From Corylus avellana (lineage: Eukaryota > Streptophyta > Magnoliopsida > Fagales > Betulaceae), in assembly GCF_901000735.1 (NCBI RefSeq), contig NC_081543.1:30464771-30528770 (forward strand): DNA of 64,000 bases, given 5' to 3'. Made by a program: the position numbers and the translations under genes. Each line of letters opens with the position of its first letter. Positions within the stretch are counted from its first letter, which is position 1. The notes under the pieces were generated by a model. It had not been told where the DNA came from, made no database searches, and saw nothing but the letters and a program-made list of their open reading frames with translations. Positions 23,346-33,397 of the stretch are shown piece by piece.

Positions 23346-23777
23346 TGAAATACTGTAAAAAAAAAAAAAAAAAACAGAAAAAAGAAAAATTCAAATATTA
23401 TACCAATCAACACATTTTACTATTGATTCTTGCACAGAAATTATGTAATGTTCGGTTTGTATTATTATTATTATTTTTTTTTTAATTTTTGTTCCTAATT
23501 CCAATTCCACTTGTTAATTACATGAACTTAAATTGGCTTGTTTCAAACTTTCTTTAATTCAAATCGTGATATTATAAATCATTTTTTATTTAAATCTGTG
23601 AATGAATATAGAGTAGCCTTCACATGAGGCAAAGTTACAATTATTAGGGGTGATAATTACCCATGAAAAAATGGTTAAGAATATAATTTAATTACATAAA
23701 CCAGCATGATGAGAAATAAACTAAACAAATATATTTGCACCAATTTAGTTCACACGTAAGGTTGTATTTTATTTCAA

Positions 23778-24226
23778 TTAAAACCCAACAATTGGATTGC
23801 CTGAGCCTGCTGCAGCAACTCCTAGCCCTCCTCCACCATGTGATGTAGCTCCCAAGTTTTCATGGTCACCTGATTCTGTAATGGCAACTTTGGCACCGTC
23901 CAATTCGCGCACAAGTTCGTCTATCTTTCGGAACTGATATGGCCATCTTACATTGTAGAGAAATTGGCGAAGGTCAAACCGATTAGTGAATAACTCTGCA
24001 TTTAATTTAGAAAAAAGGTGCAAGTTCTTATTGGATTTAGATAAACAGAATAAAAGATTTGTTAGCTGGACAAATATTTGATGCTGAACTGGCTCTTTCA
24101 GCCAAACTTACCTCAGCATGATAGGCATGTGTCAATACAGTTATTTTGTGCCGATTGATGGAGTAGTACTTGAAGAAGTGTTTTACTCTATTAGCCACCT
24201 CCAATGGAATTAATCTTGCACCTCAT
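23778..24226 (-). pseudogene. Last two exons of glutamine-dependent NAD synthetase, decayed
   Basis: The exon at 24226-24112 encodes [19 protein letters not shown] and ends at a GTAAGT donor after YHAE. The exon at 23995-23778 encodes [20 protein letters not shown] and a Gly-rich tail ending NPIVGF. Both match the C-terminus of plant NAD synthetase, which amidates deamido-NAD in the last step of NAD synthesis. Damage is visible. A TGA replaces a Trp expected just before [11 protein letters not shown], and the start of the last exon has lost about seven bases between SYS and NRFDL, shifting the frame. The partner right arm lacks this segment. It is a stranded gene tail with no upstream exons in the correct orientation. 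Confidence 0.8.
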
Positions 24227-24755
24227 CTGTAGCAGAGATTCTATTGCTGCAACAAGGGAAATAATACCAAAAAAATTAAAAATTAAAAATAAATAAATAA
24301 ATAATTTGACGAGTTCTTACAACTCAAAAATATAATTGAAAGATGATAAGGGGGCACAATCCAAGCAAACAACCAGTAGAAAAATAGAGAACAAACTCCG
24401 AGAAAATTGAAAAAAGCACAGTAACAATAAAATTAGAAGGGAGAGTGAGGCATGGTGGCATCTGCCATCCATGTGAAAAGAGTTCATGTAAAGGAGTTTT
24501 GAACTCAAAAATGGAAAATCAACCCTCGAGATGTCTAATTATTAATGGAGGGTTTCTGCAAGTGTCTATTAAACTTTTTCTGGCAAATCTCCGGCCACAT
24601 TTGGATCCTCTGATATTGCATCCTTTGATTGGATGACCTTTATTATCATAATTCAATTTTACCACTACAATTTTGAAAAGTATATTTCTAAAATAAAAAA
24701 ATTAAAGAATATTTCACCAAAACAAAATAAAAAATAAAAAGAAAAGGAAAAATTA

Positions 24756-24935
24756 TTGTATTTTACCAAACAGCTGTTTGAGTGGTTGAGGGAAAATGTA
24801 AAGCACGATAAGAAGCATTTGGCTTTTTGAAGGTAATGAAAGAGGAATTGTATTTTACCAAACAGCTATTTGAGTGGTTGAGAGAAAATGTAAAGCACGA
24901 GGAGAAGCATTTGGCTTTTTGGAAGGTAATGGAAG
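24756..24935. repeat. Tandem duplication of about 85 bp
   Basis: The stretch from TTGTATTTTACCAAACAGCT through GTAAAGCACGA and GAAGCATTTGGCTTTTTG to GAAGGTAATG occurs twice in a row (about 24756 and 24843). The inverted partner near 49250-49320 has only one copy, so the duplication arose in this arm after the arms separated. Confidence 0.75.
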
Positions 24936-25099
24936 AGGATGCACTTCATGCAAATAAGGTTGCACGCCCACCCCCCACCCCCCCCCCCCGGGGAGGGCGT
25001 TGAGGAGTTGGCGTTGATGCAGGAGGTGATATGGGATTCAAAGGTTGACCAACCTCGGACTAAGGGTAACAGAGAACTGCTAAATTTATAAAGCTCCAT

Positions 25100-25480
25100 T
25101 AACTATGGTATAGCTAGCGGGTCTTCTCGATGAAGGAAGGGCGAGAATATTGGGTTGTAGAGCCCAGGGTGGTTATTGTTTGCCCTTCTTTCTTGAGGGC
25201 AATATTTTTTGATGGATTTGCTTCAGTAACTTTGGAGGTCTTTTTTAGGTGTCAGGATTTCTTTAGGCTTATAATGAGTTTTTATCTTGGGTCTTATTGT
25301 GGGTTTTCACGGGTTTCCCTATATACTTTTTGTGTGCCTAGAGGCACATTGGGCTTTTTGATATATATAACTTTACTTATAAAAACAATAAAAATAAAAA
25401 CCTTAAAAGTTCATACATTAACTGTCTATATGTTTATAAAAGTTAGAGTTTTCAGTACTCTTAAGCAAATGCCGTAGCTT
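25100..25480 (+). repeat. Repeated LINE-like tail segment
   Basis: The segment with GTTGTAGAGCCCAGGGTGGT and GGTGTCAGGATTTCTTTAGG occurs here, inverted at about 48790-49075, and again in this orientation at about 62750-63060. Each copy ends in an ACTTATAAAAA/TAAAAA-rich tail like a retroposon 3' end. The open frames read through it differ between copies and have no family resemblance, so none is annotated as a gene. Upstream sequence translating to TKGNRELLNL may be a LINE coding relic. Confidence 0.5.
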
Positions 25481-25619
25481 CAATATTGCTGAAGCAAAGG
25501 ATTTCAAATTACTTCAAGCGGACAATAATTGCAATGGAGGCAATCATAACGCAGAGACTTATCACTAAAACAAGAAATTCAATATTTTTGCTACATGAGC
25601 TCAGCAAACCTGAAGCTTA

Positions 25620-26069
25620 TTAATTGAAATTTTTAAAGGGCTTTGGACCAAAGCTTTGAGCCTCACCAACTGCTATAAGAACTGGTGATTGATCAGAGAC
25701 ACCTGCAGCCAAGAAAACTACTGAAGTTTGTCCAAAACAGTCCATCCAATACTCATTACTCACTACTCTGTCAAGCATCCTAGCAACAAAACCATCACCT
25801 TCTCTGTTATTGTTCCATGTCAAAAAACAGCCTGAATAAGCTAAATCAACCAGCTCCATTTTATTAGCACACTCCACAAAACCAACATCATAACCATTAA
25901 ACCTTGAAGTTCCCCATTCCTCATGTACATGAAACACAGAATTAAAGTCACCCACAAGAAACCAGGGGATCCTGCCAACAGACTGTTTAAAACTTCCAAA
26001 ATGAGACCATAAATGCTTCCACCCCAACCCTTTAGGATTACCATATACAAAAGTTTGCAACCAAACCAT
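25620..26069 (-). pseudogene. LINE endonuclease (EEP) domain fragment, left copy
   Basis: This is a 149-residue open frame matching the C-terminal two thirds of the exonuclease-endonuclease-phosphatase domain of plant L1-type LINEs. Landmarks are VWLQTFVYGNP, PWFLVGDFNSV, the ELVDLAYSGCFLTWNN block, RMLDRVVSNEYW and GVSDQSPVLI. The GDFN metal/active-site motif is kept, but the SDH motif reads SDQ, so the catalytic His is replaced by Gln. The N-terminal catalytic part and the reverse transcriptase are absent. The frame is open and near-identical to the copy at 48100-48549, while the third copy at 63248 has stops. It is most likely a dead retroposon piece carried by the segmental duplication. 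Confidence 0.75.
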
Positions 26070-26826
26070 TGAGCCATTGACAGCTTCAAGTTGACAACAT
26101 AACTGAAAATGAAAAGTTGACGTGTTTTAAATAACCTATTCTTTTGAAGTTGTTTGAGTGATGTAGACCGTGGCCAATGAAATGAAGCGACAAGTCGCAG
26201 CTGATATAAGTTTTGAAATTTTGAATTAAGGACCAAATAATAATAATAATTACCTTCGGTCCTTCATTCTTTAATCTGTATATACACTTGCTACTAAACA
26301 CTACAAATTTAAAAAATGCTGGACCTAAAGCTGCAAAAAAACAGCAAACAACAAACACTACAATTTGCTATACACCCAAACTCTAACCAAAACCAAAACA
26401 AATCTGCAGTGAAGAAGACCAGAAATATCTTTAATCTGCAGTACCACAAACCAGAGAAACTGCAGTAACTACACTACATATACCAATCAATCAAAGCTAC
26501 ACAAGTAATTGATCATATTTTTTTTGGATAAGTAATGCATATCATTAATAAGCACAAAGGGGCACAATCTTATTACACGGAATGTAGTCAGGTCCCCTTA
26601 AAGACTTATAGATTCAATGCATGAAGTAAACTCAAAAACTAATTAGTTGAAGTAATTAAAAAGATTTATATCTATCATTTTAAAGCTATAGCTAAAAAAG
26701 GAATGTGAAGAGGTTTATAAAGTACGAACTTAATAGGGTTACATTAATTCTCAAACTTAATTAATCTGTCTACACTATTTCATTTGAAATCAAGCTTCAA
26801 GTAAAGAGCCTTCTGATTTCTCAGCA

Positions 26827-27825
26827 TCAAATATAGAGACTCTCAGAGCATTTGTCTACATACAAATCTCCAAGTTTCTTCTTTTCTAGTGGTTGACGAT
26901 CACAGAAAAGCAGCTCTCCTGCTCCTGTCGACGCCAGCAACTCGCCGCCGCCGCTGCTGCTAGAGCTCACCGGAACCGGACCCCGTATCACCCGATCTGG
27001 ATCATCAATAACAGTATGTCTCATCCAAGACTCAGCAACACCATACTCTTTCATCACCCAGACACCACAAACACCACGCTCATACTCACAATCACAAGCC
27101 AAAAGCGAGCCCTTACAAGCCGCAATGGCTCGCAGTGTCAGCCCATCGGGTAATTTCATCGTGCGAAATACCTCGTCACTTACATCAAACAAAAGCAACG
27201 CTCCCAGTCCCAAGCATATCCAGTGGATAACTCCGTTGACATAAGCCGGAGACAGTTGAGACGCCCAAATCGTAGGCCCACTTACTCTCTTCCAACAACA
27301 GGTGTCCAGACTAAAAACCTCAGCTTCACTGGAAAGTGTCACCGACGTATCATCCTCAATCATAAGGTAAACCAATCTCACCACCTTGTAATAGCCGTTC
27401 GGTTCATCAACCCCTAGCCCGTGAGCGTAACAATAAAGTCCAGAGGCGCGAATACTATCCGGTAATGAAGGCTCCGGTAATGAAGGCTTCCGAAGCGTAT
27501 GGAACTTTTGGGTCAACGGGATCCAGAGAACGACTATGTTGGGGTGTCCGAACAAACAACAAACACCGTGACAAGAATTAACGTAGTCTAGTTCACCAAT
27601 TTTCGAAGGTAATTCGAAACGAAAGTACTGATCATAAGTGTCGGGATGGTGTAGGGAATAGTGAGTGAAGTGGTCTGAATCCTGAGACCGGTGGTAAATA
27701 AGATGGTAACCATCTCTAAATAAGGAACGGAATTCTTTGGAGACGCACCTGAAACGGAAGAGGGATTTCGCCGGAAGTCTTTCCAGTATTGGCATCAGAA
27801 GGTCTCGAGGAAAATAGTCCGACAT
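26827..27825 (-). CDS. F-box protein with F-box-associated domain (left copy)
   Basis: Intronless, 332 residues. The F-box lies at residues 4-45 (PRDLLMPILERLPAKSLFRF and CVSKEFRSL). An F-box-associated beta-propeller-like region follows: VNSCHGVCCLFG, the IPLTQKFHTLRKPS block, KVVRLVYLM, EVFSLDTCCWKRV, YVNGVIHWICLG and DVSDEVFRTMKLPDG. It would be the substrate receptor of an SCF ubiquitin ligase, as in the CPR1/CPR30-type family; the target is unknown. A five-residue tandem (PSLPEPSLPD, about residues 115-124) is present here but single in the fragments at 28.8 and 56.5 kb. The copy at 46344 differs by one residue (E78 here, K78 there). The ATG context (gcggcaATGTCGG on the minus strand) and the intact frame suggest function. 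Confidence 0.88.
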   Translation of the reverse strand: MSDYFPRDLLMPILERLPAKSLFRFRCVSKEFRSLFRDGYHLIYHRSQDSDHFTHYSLHHPDTYDQYFRFELPSKIGELDYVNSCHGVCCLFGHPNIVVLWIPLTQKFHTLRKPSLPEPSLPDSIRASGLYCYAHGLGVDEPNGYYKVVRLVYLMIEDDTSVTLSSEAEVFSLDTCCWKRVSGPTIWASQLSPAYVNGVIHWICLGLGALLLFDVSDEVFRTMKLPDGLTLRAIAACKGSLLACDCEYERGVCGVWVMKEYGVAESWMRHTVIDDPDRVIRGPVPVSSSSSGGGELLASTGAGELLFCDRQPLEKKKLGDLYVDKCSESLYI

Positions 27826-28154
27826 TGCGGCAGCGGTAATGGCAAACAGGGCAATGAGCAGCGACGGCGCAGGTTACTGTAGGAGAAGGCAAATCCGTGG
27901 AAGGTAATAGGGAAAATCGCGAAAGATTCTCGGCATCTTTTATTTTTATTTTTTTCTATTTTGTTTTTTGGGGGTGTATAATACTATAATATCTGTAAAA
28001 TAAAACCTATATTAATTAAGATATAAGAAACCGAGTAATGCTAGGGAGAAGAATTCTATCAGCAACCCATCCGCACCTTGCTGAGCTGGCGTGGTTAACT
28101 GAACCATAGTTATCAATTTTTTTATTAAAATAAAATTTAAATAAAAAATTAAAA

Positions 28155-28254
28155 NNNNNNNNNNNNNNNNNNNNNNNNNNNNNNNNNNNNNNNNNNNNNN
28201 NNNNNNNNNNNNNNNNNNNNNNNNNNNNNNNNNNNNNNNNNNNNNNNNNNNNNN
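28155..28254. other. Assembly gap (100 N) at the inner end of the left arm
   Basis: One hundred Ns, the conventional placeholder for a gap of unknown size. Matching to the right arm stops here, and the sequence after it (28255-28490) matches 16310-16540 instead. Confidence 1.
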
Positions 28255-28905
28255 GGTGGCTATTATATTTTGTCACGTTCGCATAGCGAGATAAAATGTT
28301 GCGATAGCATTTCTCTCTCTCTTATTTGTAGGTGATACCGTGATGAGCATTGAGGAAGATGCCTAGGAGAAGGGGCATTCAAGAGTGAAGTGCCTTTTTT
28401 TTTTCTAATGAGTGAAGTGCCTTATTAGCACGAAAGATGTTCTCGAGGAAGAGTACTCTCAAATGGTCAATAAAGCTCAATCAGCTTCAGGAAGAATCAT
28501 TTTTTGCTTTCATAATTCATATATATCCCGTGCTCCAATAGCGAATGGTTCTTAGTAACTTGCCTTATCCTACGTACTCATGTTACTCATCAAAGTCTCT
28601 TCCTCAATAATTCAACCAACTCCCATTCTCTCTCTCTCTCAAAAGATAAACTATACTTCTGTCGGTGTCTTCTTGAGCATTTGGATGGTTATTTAGAGTC
28701 TTGAGCTTTACTGGGAGCTGGGTTTTGGATTGCAGCTCCACAGCACGAACAAGGATGACCCATGTGAGCGTAACAATAAAGTCCAGAGGCGCTAATACTA
28801 TCCAGTAATGAAGGCTTCGGAAGCATTCAGGACTCTTGGATCAACGGGTTCCAAATAGCAATGACCGAACAAACAACAAAAACCGAGACAAGAATTAACG
28901 TCAAG
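28255..28905. pseudogene. Debris: copy of 16.3-16.5 kb, then inverted F-box fragment
   Basis: Bases 28255-28490 repeat 16310-16540. From about 28480 to 28905 the sequence is the reverse complement of about 56400-56830. It includes an F-box fragment on the minus strand with the words for NPLIQES, KPSLPDSISASGLYCYAH and GHPCSCCGAAIQNP. Frames are broken, and the insert after YCYAH differs from the full-length F-box gene (which reads YCYAHGLGVDEP), so this is a recombined relic. It ends where Copia sequence starts. Confidence 0.65.
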
Positions 28906-30303
28906 TAGTTTACTTAAAATTTAAATGTGCTAAACGACCATGCCATAAAGAAGATGACTTAACAGTATAAGAAGAATGTGAAATAGCTTTACTAATAATA
29001 CTGAGTTTGAACATTCCATCACAAGAATAACCATTTCCTAGAAACATCTCATTCTTTGACAAGATCAACTTATAAGATCCGATAATTGCTTGTATGCCCT
29101 TCTTACACAAAAAAATGGGCAGAAACAAGGTTCTTAATTTGCGGGACATGAAAAACATTAGTTAAAATTAATTTCTTCTCATAAGTAAACTGCATCTCTA
29201 CAGTCCATTTTCCATGAACCTTAGCAAAATTGTGGTTTCCCATCAAAACTTCTTCACCATCAGTTGCTATGACATAGGTATTGAATTATGCTTTCTCGTT
29301 GCACACATGCACGGTAGCACCAGAATCAAACCATCAATCAGAAGAATTTGTAGCCGCAGCCATATTCACTTCAGTTATCATGCCAATTCGCATTTCAGTC
29401 ACCATAACGATAATTTCTTCAACTACATTTGCCATGTTTGAATTGTTGCCATTTTCTTTTTTCTAATTCTTTAAAAAATATGCAATCACAAATATAATGA
29501 CAATTTTTTCCTCAATTAAAACATTGACCTGTTTTTCTTGTCTTTGTTGGGTTCCTTAGAGTTATTATTCTTCTTAAAATTTGTTCTCTTCTTATTCACT
29601 TTAAGATAATTCTTTGTTCTATTATCTCCGCTATGAACATTATTGCCATTTACATTAGTCTCAAATTGGATATCATCGCAAATTCGACTTTCTACTTCAA
29701 TTCACAAATGTTTTCCAATTTGCTCTAACGTAAGATCTTCTGTCATATGCAAAAGCTTCTTCTTGTAGTTATTCCAACTTGGTGGGAGTTTTGCAATTAT
29801 TAATCCCACATGGAAAGACTTAGGAATTTTTATAGAAAGATCACGGAGTGTATTGACCAAAATCTACAACTCATGCATTTGGTCTAGAAGAGACAAATTA
29901 TCTACCATTTTAAATTCAAAGTATTTTAGAATTAAAAATTCATCCGTACCTTTTTTTTTTGTTTCGTACTTTGCTTCCAATGCATTCCAGATTTCCCGTG
30001 ATGACTCGACTGCAATGAACAAATCATACAATCTATCAAAAAGAGTGTTCAGAATATGCCCTCTGCAAATAAGTTCATTCTCCTCACGTTTCTTCTACTC
30101 CGCTTTAACAACATCAGTATCTTCAAGAGTTGCTTCAGGAAGTCAATTCAGACTTGGATCAAGAACATAAAAAATCTTCAATGTAGTGTGAAGAAACTTC
30201 CTCTTATCCTGCGAACGAGTGAAATTGGTTCCATCGAACCATCCAATTTCACAAAATCTTGATTCATAACTTTGAAACCAGTTACGTCAGATCCTCCTTC
30301 CAT
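28906..30303 (-). mobile_element. Ty1/Copia gag and pre-integrase fragment, decayed
   Basis: Read on the minus strand, the gag start at 30303 gives MEGGSDVTGFKVMNQDFVKL. A few codons later the frame breaks and a second frame carries TLKIFYVLDPSL. Further gag words follow (RLYDLFIAVESS, LPPSWNNYKKKL, LTLEQIGKHL). Near the end is a GAG-pre-integrase block: KLILSKNEMFLGNGY and SSSLWHGRLAHLNFK (29080-28912). Integrase, reverse transcriptase and RNase H are missing, because the element is cut at the F-box debris. Several frameshifts and stops show it is dead. Confidence 0.8.
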
Positions 30304-30760
30304 TTTGAATATCGTTTTAAAATTGTTAGGAAAATTATGTGATAAGGAAGAAGAATCATAAACAAACAAACATTGAAATTGTTAGGAAACTATTGTTTGA
30401 AAAAGAACAATATCCAAAACAAAAAGATAGCTTTGAGGCGCAATGAATCGCTATCTTTAAGACAATATTTGCCCCAAATCGGAAGGAGTTTGCTAATAGG
30501 TTGCTAGCAAATCGCCTCCACGATACAACAAAGCTATAAATTCTACAGATAGCAATTCTGGAGAATTCCCACAATTTCTCTTGTAAACTTCTAAAGTTGA
30601 GAATGAGAAAACGGAATGGTTAAATCGGTGGGGGAATTGTCTTATTTATAGAAAAACAAGGGGCACAAATGAAAAGTCATAACTTTTCATTTTAGGTAAT
30701 TGGCGGCAGTTACCATATACGTATATTCATCTGCAACTTGCAAGACATACATGGTGCGCT
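30304..30760 (-). mobile_element. Probable Copia 5' LTR/leader region
   Basis: Immediately upstream of the Copia gag on the minus strand lies about 450 bases with a TATA-like box (ctataaataag, about 30640), where the LTR promoter is expected. LTR boundaries and a tRNA-primer binding site were not identified, and no second LTR is present for comparison, so the assignment rests on position. Confidence 0.45.
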
Positions 30761-31015
30761 AGCTTGATGGTAATGCTGTGGTTTTTCATCTTACAACACA
30801 CGGGTTTGAGCCTTCATAAACCCTATGGGGAGCCACCCGGTGGGGTGGTAGTGCCACCCTTTCAATTTTTTTAATTTTTAGATTTAAATTTTAAAATTAA
30901 ATTAATATTTTAATGAAGTGAAACGGTGTGTTTTGGTTGACACTAACGGTTGTTAAAAAAATTTCTTGGTAGGGATTTTATTGTCATTTCGATTAACCTA
31001 AGAAGTAAATTTTCG

Positions 31016-31046
<31 letters not shown>

Positions 31047-31084
31047 AGGATTTTTAAATTTTGGAGGGTTGACTCAGGAACTTA

Positions 31085-32880
31085 TTATACAATTACCCAA
31101 CAATAAAACAAAGCCAACACGAGATTGCCAAGTGGTGTCGTAATAATTGAGACCCCACGGCAGACTTGATTGAGAAGAAAACTAAGTTATTGAAAGAGCT
31201 ACAAGAGGAAGAAGGGAACACGGACTTGGCTATGTTGGGGCATCTCCAGGAGGAATTAAACGAACTAATGGAATAGGAGGATTTGCAATGGCGGCAATGC
31301 GCTAAAGAGCACTGGTTGGAAAACAATGACAAAAACACCAAGTTTTTTCACGCCAATGTTAATCAGAGAAGACGGGCCAATCAAATCTCCAGAATTGATG
31401 ATGAGAATGGAGTGCCATGCGTCACATCGGAGGAAATAAAGTTGGATTTTGAAAATTATTTCAAGGGGCTTTTCACGACTTCTTCTCTAGTTGGGGTGGA
31501 AGGATATATTGCGGTCTTGCCAAGGCGTGTCTCAGATGGTATGAATGCATCCTTGTTGAGGGAACTCAAGAGTGAGGAGATCAGTGACGCTTTGAACCAG
31601 ATGCCTCCCTTGAAAGCCACTAGTCCGAAGAGCTTCTCGGTTAGTTTCTACCAAGAACATTGGGTCTCGGTGGGCCCGAAGGTATGTCGTGTTGTTTCAA
31701 ATTTCTTCAGTTCTGAAATAATGGATGAAAATGTGAATTCAACTTTTATCGCATTAATTCCAAAGAAATCCACACCTTCTAGAGTGTCGGAGTTCAAACC
31801 TATTAGTCTTTGCAATGTCATGTATAAGATTATAGCAAAAGTTCTTGCTAACCGTCTCAAGGAGGTGCTCCCTCATATTATTTTTTCTAATCAGAGTGCA
31901 TTTATCCCGGGTAGATTGATTTTTGATAATGCTTTAGCGGCATATGAGACACTTCACTCTATGCACACCCGGATGTGGGGTAAGGTGGGGTAAGGTGGGG
32001 TATATGGCTCTGAAGTTAGACATGAGTAAGGCATATGATAGAGTTGAGTGGGCCTTTCTTGGAAGTGTAATGGTGAAGTTGGGGTTTGCTAAAAAATAGG
32101 TTGATTGGATTATGCAATGTATTTCTACTGTTCATTACTCTGTGCTTATTAATGGGGAGCCTGAGGGAAGTATTCGGCCTAGTAGAGGGATCAAACAAGG
32201 GGATCCTTTATCCCCTTATTTGTTCCTTATATGTACAGAGGTATTGAGTTCACAGCTGCAACTAGCAGAAAGGTCTCGTCTTCTCAAGGGTGTTCCCACG
32301 TCACCCAAGGGTCATAGATTGAACCATTTTTTTTTGCTGATGACAGCTTACTGTTTTGCAAGGCAACCCCTCAGGATTGGCACCGGTTGATGGATTTGTT
32401 AGCAAGGTATAAGAGGGCTTCGGGACATCATCTAAAAAGAGAAAAAACAGCCATTTTCTTCAGTCGCAATACAAGTAACAAGGCAAGAGATGTCATTATC
32501 CATTTATCAAGGGTGCCAGGGTCACAAAGTTACGATAAGTATTTGGGGCTCACGGCTCTTGTAGGAAAATCCCGAATAAGCGAATTTCAGAGCATCAAAG
32601 AAAGGGTGAGGAATTGGGTTAATAATTGGAAGTTGAAGTTCTTATCCTAAGCTGGCAAAGAGATCCTTCTCAAGGTCGTCATTCAGGCTATTCCAACATA
32701 TGCAATGAGTATTCTTTTTGTTGCCCAAGACATTGTGTAAGGAGATTAATGCTATTATGCAACAATTCTGGTGGGGGCATAAAGAAAATGAAAAAAAAAA
32801 AAAATTCATTAGACGTGTTGGGAAAAAATGGGGAGATCGAAGTCATAAGGGTGTTAGGCTTTCGAGATCTTATATGTTTT
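31085..32880 (+). pseudogene. L1-type LINE reverse transcriptase, decayed
   Basis: A recognisable LINE ORF2 piece: HWLENNDKNTKFFHANVNQR, then [75 protein letters not shown], an FFADD catalytic box and the thumb region YDKYLGLTALVGKSR. Damage is visible: a tandem 10-bp duplication (ggtaaggtgg) near 31980 shifts the frame; TAG near 32097 interrupts KKxVDW; a short T run just before the ADD codons is one base out; and a stop follows KLKFLS. Beyond 32750 the similarity fades into an A-rich stretch. It is not related in position to the endonuclease fragments in the arms. Confidence 0.88.
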
Positions 32881-33281
32881 GAGATCATATATGTGCGACC
32901 AGACTAAGGCAACCTCCAGCTGGTATACCGATGGCGGCGGGTGGACACGAACTTGTGCTGAAACAAGTTGCTATCGAGGTTAAGTTTACGACCGGACGGA
33001 TTCTAGCGGCTGGACCAAAGGTGAAACATGACTAGTCGTCATTTAACCTTTGTCTGATTTGCGTTTTGTATATAATACTCTAAATAAACACAAGTCAAAG
33101 CTGATTTTGACCTGATTTTGATATCTAGACTCAGAGATTAAGAGTCAATAGTCTTTGACTTTGGAAACCGGGTCTTACAAAGGAATTTTAGCCGGTTTCC
33201 ATGGTTTACTTTCTAGATTTACCGGACCTGAGTTTGATATCTCAGAGTAAGTAGTCTCTGACTTTGGAAACCAGCTCTTCA

Positions 33282-33397
33282 TATAGACCGATAAATCTAG
33301 AAAGTAAAGTAGTAAACCGTGGAAACCGACTAAAATTCCTTTGGAAGAGCCAGTTTCCACGGTTTACTACTTTACTTTCTAGATTTACCGGTCTATA
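33282..33397. repeat. Long hairpin inside array unit 1
   Basis: Bases 33282-33326 (tatagaccgataaatctaga and onward) are the reverse complement of 33353-33397 with one mismatch. The arms are 45 bp and the loop 26 bases. Other units have only the right-hand orientation, so the left arm is a local inverted duplication unique to this unit. A transcript through it would fold into a stable stem. Confidence 0.85.

Larger units (their letters stand above)
21945..28154. repeat. Left arm of a large inverted duplication
   Basis: The arm is the reverse complement of 46015-52481. Start plus partner end sums to 74169 for the F-box gene, the LINE fragment and the inner boundary, and to about 74420 for the outer part, because of indels between. 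Unlike its partner, the left arm keeps two NADS terminal exons (23778-24226) but lacks the NADS segment around 49430-50170. The inner end stops at a 100-N gap. The outer end stops where the plus-strand copies change from NADS intron to trehalase sequence. Confidence 0.9.

Noticed and set aside
25130..25477. 115-codon frame with YWVVEPRVVIV, copies at 48818 and 62752
   Set aside because: Reading-frame ends differ between copies and it ends in a retroposon-like tail; treated as repeat, not gene.
30740..30830. tRNA-like boxes (TAGCTTGATGGTAA and GGGTTTGAGCC) suggesting a SINE
   Set aside because: Spacing is roughly right, but there is no poly-A or T-rich tail or target duplication, and no second copy was seen in the window.
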